This document shows, piece after piece, positions 1-7,716 of a stretch of 33,178 nucleotides of DNA. Source of the DNA: Laspinema palackyanum D2a (GTDB lineage: Bacteria; Cyanobacteriota; Cyanobacteriia; Cyanobacteriales; Laspinemataceae). The stretch covers positions 19,901-53,078 of the forward strand of contig JAMXFF010000045.1 of the NCBI GenBank assembly GCA_025370845.1, read 5' to 3'. Each line of letters starts with the position of its first letter. The first letter of the stretch is position 1. Made by a program: the position numbers and the translations under genes. The notes under the pieces are model-generated. The model saw only the letters and a program-made list of their open reading frames with translations, was not told the origin of the DNA and did no database searches.

Positions 1-29
1 AGAGAAGAAAGCACTCCCCCTGTTTGTAG

Positions 30-47
30 TAACGACTTCAGTCGTTA
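30..47. repeat. Short palindromic repeat downstream of the aminotransferase
   Basis: A perfect 7-bp stem, TAACGAC with GTCGTTA, closes a TTCA loop. It lies just past the stop codon of the minus-strand aminotransferase gene, so it could act as its terminator, although no clear T-tract follows on that strand. The core resembles a short palindrome I recall as dispersed in filamentous cyanobacterial genomes (recollection, not searched). Confidence 0.5.
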
Positions 48-60
48 TCCCCTCTGCAAT

Positions 61-1185
61 TCACAAAAAAGACTTCAAACCATAAACCACCTCTTGCTGC
101 TGTTCCTCAGATAACTCAGGGAACATGGGTAGAGAGAGAACCTCCCGAGATGCCTGTTCTGCGATCGCCAAGTCACCCAAGGCATACCCCAACCCTTGGT
201 AAATCGGCTGTAAATGAAGTGCCAGAGGATAGTAAACCGTTGCTGCAATCCCTGACTCATTTAACTGTTGCTGAAGCCGATCGCGCCGTTGGCTATTTTC
301 TTCTTGACTTTTTACCCGAATTGTGTATTGATTCCAAACCCCTTGACCCCCGGGCAATTCTTGCGGGGGGATAATTTCCGCCAGAGGTGCGAGGAGTCGG
401 TGATAATTTTGAGCGATCGCCCGTCTGCGATCGTTCCAAAAATCCAGATGGCGTAACTTAATCTGAAGAATCGCCGCCTGTAGCGCATCGAGACGGCTAT
501 TAATCCCGACCGATTCATGATAATAGCGCCCACTGGCCCCATGCTCTTTTAAAATCCGCATTTGAGCAGCGATCGCCGGGTCATTTGTCGTGACGGCACC
601 GCCATCGCCAAAGGCCCCTAAATTCTTCGTGGGAAAAAAGCTAAAACAGCCTACATGACCCATACTCCCCACCCGCTGTCCCCCCCAAGTCGCCCCGGTG
701 GATTGGGCACAGTCTTCAATGACGGCGAGATTGTGTTGATTGGCGATCGCCATTAACCGGGTCATCTCCACCGGCTGTCCATAGAGATGCACCACCAGAA
801 TTCCCCGGGTTTTTTCCGTAATCGCCGCCTCTAGGCGGTCCACATCCAAATTAAACGTCTCGGGGACAATATCCACAAAAACTGGCGTTGCACCCACCCG
901 GGAAATCGTTTCACTGGTAGCAAAAAACGTGAAGGGGGTAGTAATGACTTCATCCCCAGGGCCAATATTTAGGGCCCGGAGTGCTAGATATAAGGCATCG
1001 GTGCCGGAATTGCAGGAGACGCAATGGGTTGTGCCGATATAGGCGGCAAACTGTTGCTCGAATTCAGCCACAACGGGACCGCCGATATAACGTCCCGAGG
1101 CCAACAATGCTAAGACTGAGGCTTCTACTTCTTGGGCGATCGTGTGGTACTGCAAAGAGAGATCCAGGGGGGGGATATGATTCAC
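61..1185 (-). CDS. DegT/DnrJ/EryC1/StrS family PLP-dependent aminotransferase
   Basis: This 374-aa protein belongs to the fold-type I, PLP-dependent sugar aminotransferases, which transfer an amino group (usually from glutamate) to a nucleotide-linked keto-sugar. Products typically feed O-antigen, capsule or glycoconjugate synthesis in the cytosol. Visible hallmarks are NSGTDAL (residues 59-65) for cofactor phosphate binding, EDCAQ (157-161) with Asp158 for the pyridine nitrogen, and SFFPTKNLGAFGDGG with Lys187 as the Schiff-base lysine. The length is normal for the family. The start codon is GTG, preceded by AGAGG at very close spacing; the nearest upstream ATG is out of frame. No sugar-nucleotide genes flank it, so the exact substrate cannot be told. 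It is divergent from the downstream permease gene. Confidence 0.93.
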   Translation of the reverse strand: MNHIPPLDLSLQYHTIAQEVEASVLALLASGRYIGGPVVAEFEQQFAAYIGTTHCVSCNSGTDALYLALRALNIGPGDEVITTPFTFFATSETISRVGATPVFVDIVPETFNLDVDRLEAAITEKTRGILVVHLYGQPVEMTRLMAIANQHNLAVIEDCAQSTGATWGGQRVGSMGHVGCFSFFPTKNLGAFGDGGAVTTNDPAIAAQMRILKEHGASGRYYHESVGINSRLDALQAAILQIKLRHLDFWNDRRRAIAQNYHRLLAPLAEIIPPQELPGGQGVWNQYTIRVKSQEENSQRRDRLQQQLNESGIAATVYYPLALHLQPIYQGLGYALGDLAIAEQASREVLSLPMFPELSEEQQQEVVYGLKSFL

Positions 1186-1342
1186 GCCTCTACACCATCA
1201 TTTTTTTAGATACAATCAGATTTTGCCAGGGGGAGTAACGCAGAAAATGCCAAACTTTTCAGGCATTTTATAGTTAATCGGCAGTAGAGCACAAGTCATC
1301 TTTCCCGAAGCATCAGCAAAACTATCATAAAAAACAACCCTC

Positions 1343-2122
1343 ATGGAGCGCATTGAACTAGATTTTATCGATTTGGGATTGGCCCTAGGATTGATGGGGT
1401 TGGCGATCGCCCTATCGGCATGGCAACGCCTGGGATTAGAGGGCCAATTGGCTTTAGCCAGTGCTAGAACGATGATCCAGTTGCTGATGGTGGGGTTTTT
1501 CTTAGAAGCGGTGTTTACTTGGAAAAATCCCCTGGCAGTGTTGGCAGTCCTGATGGTGATGCTCACTATTGCTGCAATTGTAGCCCGGAACCGGATTAGT
1601 CAAAAGGTTCCTCGGCTGTTGCCTTGGGTGTGGGGTTCCATTTTCATTAGTAGTGCCATTACCTTGGTTTACGTTAACTTGTTGGTTCTGCGCCAGCCGG
1701 AAGCTTGGACCAATCCTCAATATATTATTCCCTTGACCGGGATTGTGTTAGGAAATGCCATGAACAGTGGGGCGATCGCCGGGGAGAGATTTGTGAGTAC
1801 CCTGAATGCGTCCCCAGTGGAAATTGAAACCCATTTATGTTTAGGGGCGACTCCGGAACAGGCGATCGCCACCTACCGCAAAGATGCCATTCGCGCCGGA
1901 CTGATTCCCACAATTAATACCATGATGGTGGTCGGACTGGTGACCCTCCCCGGGATTATTACGGGTCAATTACTCAGTGGGGTCAATCCCCTGAATGCCG
2001 CCGCTTATCAAATTTTAATTATGTTTATGCTGGCGTTCGCTTCGGTGGTGAGTGCCCTGTTGATTACCAAAGGGATTGCCCGCGAGTTTTTTAACTCCGC
2101 AGCACAACTTCAAAAGTTTTGA
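1343..2122 (+). CDS. fetB: FetB/UPF0014-type ABC transporter permease
   Basis: The 259-aa integral membrane protein has about seven hydrophobic segments and the diagnostic middle region GIVLGNAMNSGAIAGERF (about residues 133-150), followed by the acidic/charged stretch EIETHLCLGATPEQAI and GLVTLPGIITGQLLSG. These are hallmarks of the UPF0014/FetB family. In Escherichia coli, FetB pairs with the ATPase FetA in an ABC exporter linked to iron homeostasis and oxidative stress resistance. No ATPase gene is adjacent here, so a partner would have to be encoded elsewhere. The ATG start lacks an obvious Shine-Dalgarno sequence. The family call is firm; iron as the substrate is carried over from E. coli and is less sure. 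Confidence 0.85.
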   Translation: MERIELDFIDLGLALGLMGLAIALSAWQRLGLEGQLALASARTMIQLLMVGFFLEAVFTWKNPLAVLAVLMVMLTIAAIVARNRISQKVPRLLPWVWGSIFISSAITLVYVNLLVLRQPEAWTNPQYIIPLTGIVLGNAMNSGAIAGERFVSTLNASPVEIETHLCLGATPEQAIATYRKDAIRAGLIPTINTMMVVGLVTLPGIITGQLLSGVNPLNAAAYQILIMFMLAFASVVSALLITKGIAREFFNSAAQLQKF

Positions 2123-2170
2123 AAGGGGTCTGCAATTTGCCTGGAATAGGGCGGTTTTGGGGGATTTATT

Positions 2171-2188
2171 GCCCCCGATAGAGGGGGC
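2171..2188 (+). terminator. Possible fetB terminator hairpin
   Basis: GCCCCC (2171-2176) pairs with GGGGGC (2183-2188) around a GATAGA loop, about 50 bases after the fetB stop codon. No T-tract follows, so factor-independent termination is uncertain. Confidence 0.35.
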
Positions 2189-2517
2189 TAGGCGTAGATT
2201 GCAGCAATTCTTTTGGCCTACCCTGACTTGGAGTGCCACAGACGGGAGTAATTTGAACGGAGATAGCTCAATTTTTACCCCGATCGCACTGCAATTGTCC
2301 GGAAACCTCTTCACCCCTTTAGGCCCTAATCTCTTCCTCTAGGGGGAACAAATCCAAGTTGACTTTAAAATAAAATTAGCAGAGTAAACTCTAAAGCTCC
2401 GAATAGTATTCTACTGAAAAATCTGCCTTTGTTGCAGAGTAAAAAAAGCTCAAGACTTTTTTGCTTGACTTCAATTCGACCTGAAGGGGTTGCTAACCAA
2501 CAAAAAATTTTTGACGC

Positions 2518-2546
2518 TTTTGGGTAATTGGTGAAATTACCCAAAA
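2518..2546. promoter_or_regulatory. Perfect 12-bp inverted repeat upstream of the ZIP-like gene
   Basis: TTTTGGGTAATT (2518-2529) is mirrored exactly by AATTACCCAAAA (2535-2546) across a five-base spacer. It ends 115 bases before the transporter start codon. The symmetry fits either a dimeric-regulator operator or an RNA hairpin. It does not match a canonical Fur or Zur consensus that I can state, so the regulator is unknown. Confidence 0.4.
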
Positions 2547-2661
2547 TTTCAATGCCAATTATTCCGAGTTTCCCACTAACCTAACCCTAAAACTCAAAAA
2601 TTAAAGAGCATTAAAAGAAACGGGATTTTTTATAAATTACAACCTTTCCATAACATCTCTT

Positions 2662-3396
2662 ATGAACCCTTACTTAAGCACGTTAGCTCTTTCAGCCATG
2701 CCAGCGATCGGGAGCTATATAGGCGGACTTTTGTCCGAATTTATTCCTCCCTCTAAAAGTAACTTAAGTTTAACGCTTCATGCCGCAGCCGGGATTATTC
2801 TATCCGTGGTGGGAGTTGAAATTATGCCTCAAATGTTGGCAGCGGATCCACCTTGGCTAATTTTCCTAGCTTTTGTTTTGGGTGGAGGCTTCTTTATCCT
2901 GATGAGAAGAGCCATTAAATTTTTCCAAAAACGCTCGAAAAAATCCGAAAAGCAATCCTCAGCCTGGGTGATTTCCGTAGCCGTAGGAATCGATTTATTT
3001 AGCGATGGGTTAATGGTGGGGACGAGTTCAACCATTGCCTTTAGTCTGGCCCTGATGGTTGCCCTGGGTCATGTCCTGGCCAATATCCCCACGGGAATGG
3101 CAGCCATTTCCAGTTTTAAGCAGGGTAAAACCTCAGCCCTCTTTCGCCAAATCTTATCGGCTTCCTTTATCTTTCCTCCAGTGATTGGTGCAACCCTGGG
3201 ATATTGGGTGGTCGTGGGTCAACCGGAAGTGATTAAATTTATGCTACTGGCCTTCACTGCTGGTATTTTGACCACCCTGGTTGTCGAAAATATGGTACCC
3301 GAGGCCAGCGAACATGAAAAGGAAAACTATCAAGAAACGCTCTGTTTTGTCGGGGGATTTGCGTTTGTAGCCCTCCTGTCCACCTATTTAGGCTAG
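2662..3396 (+). CDS. ZIP-family metal transporter, atypical
   Basis: The 244-aa protein has about seven or eight hydrophobic segments and a Lys/Arg-rich cytoplasmic loop at about residues 82-98, typical of ZIP permeases, which move divalent metals into the cytosol. The second segment (HAAAGIILSVVGVEIMPQ, 40-57) and the late segment (FTAGILTTLVVENMVPEA) match the ZIP pattern. The metal site is unusual. Where ZIPs have HNxPEG in TM4, this protein has DLFSDG (111-116). Where they have HExPEG in TM5, it has HVLANIPTG (137-145), keeping the His and Pro but replacing the Glu with Thr. Substrate and direction are therefore uncertain. The ATG start has no strong ribosome binding site. An AT-rich inverted repeat lies upstream. 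Confidence 0.75.
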   Translation: MNPYLSTLALSAMPAIGSYIGGLLSEFIPPSKSNLSLTLHAAAGIILSVVGVEIMPQMLAADPPWLIFLAFVLGGGFFILMRRAIKFFQKRSKKSEKQSSAWVISVAVGIDLFSDGLMVGTSSTIAFSLALMVALGHVLANIPTGMAAISSFKQGKTSALFRQILSASFIFPPVIGATLGYWVVVGQPEVIKFMLLAFTAGILTTLVVENMVPEASEHEKENYQETLCFVGGFAFVALLSTYLG

Positions 3397-3477
3397 GTTT
3401 AAACCCTGAAGAAATGCTGTATTGCTCAACAGGTTTAAGGGGTCTTAATTCATGTTGTTTATTGATTAAATAACCTT

Positions 3478-4461
3478 ATGACTGAATTTGCTTATCACGC
3501 TTCTCATGAACAATTTAAACCCAGCGTCCTGCTCAAGTATATCCAGATGGCGGAACGGGCTGGATTTACTGCGGGGTCTTCGTCCGATCACTTCAAACCC
3601 TGGAGCGATCGCCAGGGAGAGAGTGGGTTTTCCTGGGCCTGGTTAGGGGCGGCGATGCAGGCAACCTCCCTACCCTGTAGCGTCGTTTGCGCCCCAGGTC
3701 CGCGCTATCACCCGACCATTGTCGCCCAAGCCGTAGCCACCCTCGCCGAAATGTTCCCTCACCGCTTTTCCGTGGCATTAGGCAGCGGAGAGGCGATTAA
3801 CGAACGGATAACGGGCGATCGCTGGCCGAGTAAACCCGAACGGAACGCTCGCCTCAAAGAAAGCGTAGATATCATTCGCGCCTTGTTTGCCGGTGAAACC
3901 GTGAACCACTCCGGGTTATTCACCGTCCAACAGGCCAAACTTTATACCCGTCCTGACTATACTCCTCCCATTTTCGGGGCGGCAATTACGTTAGAAACAG
4001 CGGAATGGGTAGGGTCCTGGGCCGATGGACTGCTGACCACCTCTCGTCCTCGGGAAGAACTCCAAAAAGTCGTAGAAGCCTTCCATCGAGGTGGGGGAAA
4101 AGGGAAACCGATGCACGTCAAGGTACAACTGTCTTACGCTCAAACGTTGGAACAGGCAAGGCAGGGGGCTTATGAACAGTGGCGCACTAATATCTTTAAA
4201 AGTTCAGTTTTAGCTGAACTGTCTACCCCAGAGGAGTTAGAGGCTGCCGCGCAGTTTGTCAAACCCGAGGATCTCGACGATCATGTGAGAATTTCTGCGG
4301 ATTTAGAACAGCATATCCAGTGGTTGCGTGATGATATGGAACTGGGATTTAACCGCCTAATTCTCCATAATGTCAACCGCCAACAGGAGGAGTTTATCAA
4401 AGCCTTTGGCGATCGCGTCTTACCGGCTTTATCGGGCGATCGGGTTCCCAGTTTTGTATAA
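3478..4461 (+). CDS. LLM-class (luciferase-like) flavin oxidoreductase
   Basis: The 327-aa protein has the bacterial-luciferase-like TIM-barrel pattern: an N-terminal strand with YHASHEQF, SDHFKPWSD (about residues 36-44), the family segment RFSVALGSGEAINE (about 96-109), and GAAITLETAEWVGSWADGLLTT (about 167-188). The pattern best fits the 'probable non-F420 flavinoid oxidoreductase' branch of LLM enzymes, close to F420-dependent glucose-6-phosphate dehydrogenase relatives but found in organisms thought to use FMN instead. It should be a cytosolic oxidoreductase; the substrate is unknown. It is a single-gene unit, convergent with the large SBBP gene and separated from it by a 14-bp-stem hairpin. 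Confidence 0.87.
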   Translation: MTEFAYHASHEQFKPSVLLKYIQMAERAGFTAGSSSDHFKPWSDRQGESGFSWAWLGAAMQATSLPCSVVCAPGPRYHPTIVAQAVATLAEMFPHRFSVALGSGEAINERITGDRWPSKPERNARLKESVDIIRALFAGETVNHSGLFTVQQAKLYTRPDYTPPIFGAAITLETAEWVGSWADGLLTTSRPREELQKVVEAFHRGGGKGKPMHVKVQLSYAQTLEQARQGAYEQWRTNIFKSSVLAELSTPEELEAAAQFVKPEDLDDHVRISADLEQHIQWLRDDMELGFNRLILHNVNRQQEEFIKAFGDRVLPALSGDRVPSFV

Positions 4462-4508
4462 AAATCTACTTGGAAAAGGAAATCATCACCCCATGATTAG
4501 AGAATGAC

Positions 4509-4563
4509 GGAGTGGGAGCATCTTGCTCCCGAGTCTAGCAAAAGAGCCCGATGCTCCCACTCC
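4509..4563. terminator. Bidirectional terminator/repeat between convergent genes
   Basis: GGAGTGGGAGCATC (4509-4522) pairs perfectly with GATGCTCCCACTCC (4550-4563), giving a 14-bp stem; TTGCTC and GAGCCC inside can extend it partly. It sits between two convergent stop codons (4461 and 4573), the right place for a shared terminator. The GAGCATCTTGCTC core recurs at the right end of the window (33019-33178), so this is also a dispersed repeat. Confidence 0.6.
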
Positions 4564-4572
4564 CTGGACGAA

Positions 4573-7500
4573 TTATCTAATTCCAACCCGTCCTTCTCTA
4601 GCTCCAAACCGCAAAAAGTGGTCAAATCCACTGGGGAAATTACCGGCAGCTATGGCTGCGGCAACATCGGGATAAGTGGTCCGATAAAACTGTTCATTAA
4701 ATAGAGGACTCGGTTGCCGTCCCTCTTTTTCCCCGGCGAATGCAAAATGCTCAAATCCACTGGCAAAACTTCCGGAGGCTATCGCTGCGGCGACATCAGG
4801 ATAAACACTCCGATAGAAGCCTTCATCAAAGAAACGGTTAGGATTGCGTCCTTCCCGTTGTCCAAACTGAATGTAATGGTTAAATCCGAGATTGTTGGGA
4901 TTTCCCGCCACAGCCGTAGCAATATCCGGGTAGGTATTCAGATAGAAGCCTTCGTGGAATAACTGAGTCCGGCGATCGCGTTGCTCCCGGAATCCCAAAC
5001 TGAAAAAGTGCTCAAACCCACTCCGAAATCCCCCTGCGCCAACTGCCTGCGCCACATCAGGATTCTGGGCTAAATAACGCCCTTCATTATAAAAAGCACT
5101 CGGTTGTCGTCCTTCAAATTGACCGAAATAGAAGAAGTGATCAAATCCATTAGGGAACACACCGGAGGTTACTGCCTGAGTTACATCCGGATTATTGGAC
5201 AGGTAGAAGCTTTCATTAAATAAGATATTCCCCAAGGGAGTTCCTATCATGATCGTCCCCCCACTGGAGTTTAAGAAGGCATCAATTAAATTGATAAAGG
5301 GCAACTCTACCCGGGGTCCGGGTTGGGGGGTAATTTTAGCCAGAAAGGCATTAAGACTTCCCCCAAACCGATTCAAACTATTGGGTAAATCCCCAGAATA
5401 AGTATTTCCCGCCAGATAAACCGTCCCGGCATTATCAACTTCAATGCCAAGGCCCGTATCCTCGGCAGTCCCACCCAGATAAGTGGAATATTCCAGAGTA
5501 CCATTGGCAGCAAATTTCGTGACAAAGGCATCTCCCTGGCCGCTATAACCTTGAAAGGCATTCACCCCAGGGAAATTGGCAGAATTAGTTGTTCCGGTTA
5601 CATAGACATTGCCGCTATTATCAACCGCAATCCCGGTCCCATTATCATTATTACTACCACCGAGTAATGTGGAATAAATCAGCCGACTACCATCGTTCGC
5701 TAGTTTAGTGATAAAGGCGCTTTCTGAGCCACCGAGATTCGTTTGAAAGGGATTGAGGGGGGGAGGAGACAGGAAGGTGCGGGGACTCCCGTTTTCCGGG
5801 GGAACCTGGGTCGCCGATGGGTCAGAGAAGGTGCGATCGGCGATCGCAGCAGAGGGTAGGGGTGCGGGTACGACAACCGGCAGCAACGGTGCATTTACCG
5901 TTCCGGTGATATACACATTTTGGTTAGTATCCACGGCGATACTTTCTCCCAGTTCACTTCCCGTTCCCCCGATATAGGTCGAGTAAACTAAATTGCCATC
6001 GGCAGCCAGTTTGGTGATAAAGGCATCTTGCACACCGCCAAAGCTACTTTGAACCGCATTTTGGATCGGCAAATTATTAGAATAAGTCGCGCCAGTGATA
6101 TAAGCATTGCCGTTGCCATCGGTGGCAATTCCTAAACCGCCATCATCATTATTACCCCCGAGATAAGTCGAGTACACTAACTGACCCTCACGAGAAAGTT
6201 TCACCGCAAAGGCATCTCCCAGGCTCAAGGAAAAATTGTTCTGAGTGCCCCCATAAGTCGGTTGAATGGCATTGAGCAGGGGAAAATCTGATGAAGTCGT
6301 TTCCCCGGTGATAAAAACATTGCCATTATTATCCGCAGCAATACTGCGAGCAGCATCGTAACTACTGCCCCCAAATAAGGTGGAATAAGCTAAACTTCCG
6401 GTGTTAGACAGTTTGGAAATAAAGGCTTGGTTGGACAGGGATGAATTCCCTTGAATAGCATTTAGGATGGGGAAATCATTAGAAAAAGTAACGCCGGTTA
6501 CATAAGCATTTCCTGCCTGATCGATGGCAATTCCTTCCCCTTGATTGAACCCATTTCCCCCCAGGAGGGTGGTATAAAGTAACGTGCCATTATTAGAGAG
6601 TTTGGAAATAAAGGCTTTTCTATTAGGTATCGGGATGCCTGTACTGGCAAAGTTAGGTGAATTATCACTGGGTATATTTAATGATATAGGAGAAAAGCGG
6701 GGTGAATCATTAGTATTTCCCATTAGATAGATATTTCCCTCATCATCTACCGCAATATCTTGCGGTGAGTCAAATTGACTCCCCCCGAGATAGGTTGTAT
6801 ATTCTAAAGTGGGGTCGATCGCCAAAGCTACGGATGGATCATACTCCCCAATGGTAAAGCCAACTTGTGCATTGTCTAAAAGTTGATAAGCACCGCTGAC
6901 GGTGACTCGTTCTCCGTTGATATCTTGGTACAGATAGGGGGCAGATTCAACTAATTCACCGAAGGGAGTCTCGATGACTAAGGCGCCATCTTCTCGGATA
7001 TTCAGGCGATCGCTCCCTTCATAGTTCATCCGAATTTGTCCGGGATCTACACCAGGATTCACGATAAACTCGCTCTTAAGTTCTCCCTCATCTCCGCGAT
7101 AAATTAAGTCAATGCCATCATAGAGATTTTGATAGGCAATGCCTTGATAGGTGGGGACATTTTCATGCCATAGGGATGAATCATCTCCGGTGATAAAGTT
7201 AGCCACTCCCGGCAATGGTGCCACTGCTTCAATGGTCGGGTCTGGGTTAGCATCAGCAAATGAAACCTTGACTTGATGAGAAACGGTTTCCTCGTCAATG
7301 ACTTGGGATTTGCTTAAGACAATTTCATCCGGGGTAAAGAAAATATCATGTTGCGCGCCTTGGACTAAAAACTCTACCTCCGGGTCAAGTTGTCCCACAT
7401 TGGCAATAAAACTTAAGGGCAGATTATCAAAACTCGTAGGAATCGAATCTGCTGCTGGGCTAAGAGAAACGGGGTTTTCAGCCATTCCCTGGGGATTTTG

Positions 7501-7590
7501 AAGGGCCGCAAGCTGATTCTCGGAGGGGACAAGGGTACTGTGAATAGTAGGAGTCAGATCCCAACCTGACTCGGGTACAAGATTATCCAT
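4573..7590 (-). CDS. SBBP-repeat protein with five C-terminal NPDV/GFDHF repeats
   Basis: This is a 1005-aa modular protein. Residues about 55-270 form an N-terminal domain (FIANVGQLDPEVEFLVQG) common in SBBP proteins. Residues about 275-770 hold seven SBBP-type repeats of the form YSTYLGGxxxDxGxxIAVDxxGNxYVTG, suggesting a beta-propeller; a Pro/Ser-rich insertion of about 50 aa follows the fifth. Residues about 788-1005 are five repeats of about 43 aa, each following FNExFYxxxxPDVAxAVxxGxFxSGFxHFxxFGxxEGR. Such repeats occur in cyanobacterial surface or secreted proteins. There is no N-terminal signal peptide, so export, if any, would use another route, for example a C-terminal signal; this is inference. 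No Shine-Dalgarno precedes the ATG. Molecular function is unknown; a surface or adhesion role is a guess. Confidence 0.85.
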   Translation of the reverse strand: MDNLVPESGWDLTPTIHSTLVPSENQLAALQNPQGMAENPVSLSPAADSIPTSFDNLPLSFIANVGQLDPEVEFLVQGAQHDIFFTPDEIVLSKSQVIDEETVSHQVKVSFADANPDPTIEAVAPLPGVANFITGDDSSLWHENVPTYQGIAYQNLYDGIDLIYRGDEGELKSEFIVNPGVDPGQIRMNYEGSDRLNIREDGALVIETPFGELVESAPYLYQDINGERVTVSGAYQLLDNAQVGFTIGEYDPSVALAIDPTLEYTTYLGGSQFDSPQDIAVDDEGNIYLMGNTNDSPRFSPISLNIPSDNSPNFASTGIPIPNRKAFISKLSNNGTLLYTTLLGGNGFNQGEGIAIDQAGNAYVTGVTFSNDFPILNAIQGNSSLSNQAFISKLSNTGSLAYSTLFGGSSYDAARSIAADNNGNVFITGETTSSDFPLLNAIQPTYGGTQNNFSLSLGDAFAVKLSREGQLVYSTYLGGNNDDGGLGIATDGNGNAYITGATYSNNLPIQNAVQSSFGGVQDAFITKLAADGNLVYSTYIGGTGSELGESIAVDTNQNVYITGTVNAPLLPVVVPAPLPSAAIADRTFSDPSATQVPPENGSPRTFLSPPPLNPFQTNLGGSESAFITKLANDGSRLIYSTLLGGSNNDNGTGIAVDNSGNVYVTGTTNSANFPGVNAFQGYSGQGDAFVTKFAANGTLEYSTYLGGTAEDTGLGIEVDNAGTVYLAGNTYSGDLPNSLNRFGGSLNAFLAKITPQPGPRVELPFINLIDAFLNSSGGTIMIGTPLGNILFNESFYLSNNPDVTQAVTSGVFPNGFDHFFYFGQFEGRQPSAFYNEGRYLAQNPDVAQAVGAGGFRSGFEHFFSLGFREQRDRRTQLFHEGFYLNTYPDIATAVAGNPNNLGFNHYIQFGQREGRNPNRFFDEGFYRSVYPDVAAAIASGSFASGFEHFAFAGEKEGRQPSPLFNEQFYRTTYPDVAAAIAAGNFPSGFDHFLRFGAREGRVGIR
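4576..5230 (-). repeat. Five in-frame tandem repeats of about 130 bp
   Basis: The 3' part of the SBBP gene is made of five diverged units, each encoding about 43 aa with NPDV or YPDV near the front, GF(D/E/N)H in the middle and F(G)xxEGR at the end. The two units nearest the C-terminus are most alike (YPDVAAAIA in both), which suggests recent duplication at that end. Confidence 0.8.
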
Positions 7591-7605
7591 TTGGTTTGAG
7601 TAGAA

Positions 7606-7658
7606 CTGAATTTAATGGAAAAGGTGATAAAATCTTCCTTTTTTTCTATTAAATTCAG
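7606..7658. repeat. Imperfect inverted repeat beside the large palindrome
   Basis: CTGAATTTAATGGAA (7606-7620) is nearly complementary to TTCTATTAAATTCAG (7644-7658), with one mismatch. It shares the TTTAATGGAA word with the arms of the adjacent 46-bp palindrome, so both probably come from one element. It lies immediately upstream of the SBBP gene start (7590). Confidence 0.6.
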
Positions 7659-7660
7659 GG

Positions 7661-7706
7661 ATAGATTCCATTAAATCTATCTTAAGATAGATTTAATGGA
7701 ATCTAT
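7661..7706. repeat. 46-bp perfect palindrome, possible terminator
   Basis: Positions 7661-7683 (ATAGATTCCATTAAATCTAT, then CTT) are exactly reverse-complementary to 7684-7706, with no loop; the centre is CTTAAG. It lies 10 bases past the stop codon of the 626-aa gene and about 70 bases before the SBBP gene start, both on the minus strand. It may end transcription of the first gene or form a cruciform operator for the second. No run of Ts follows on the minus strand. Confidence 0.7.
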
Positions 7707-7716
7707 TTTACCTATC

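Larger units (their letters stand above)
2123..2661. other. 539-bp intergenic region between fetB and the ZIP-like gene
   Basis: No convincing gene is seen; an 88-codon plus-strand ORF across the fetB end has no recognisable features. The region holds a GC hairpin at 2171-2188 (GCCCCC with GGGGGC, loop of six), a plausible end of the fetB transcript, and an AT-rich 29-bp inverted repeat at 2518-2546. From about 2340 it is clearly A+T-richer than the genes, as expected for a promoter region. Confidence 0.6.

Noticed and set aside
2076-2342. 88-codon plus-strand ORF overlapping the fetB end
   Set aside because: Out of frame with fetB, crosses its hairpin, and shows no known domain or good start.
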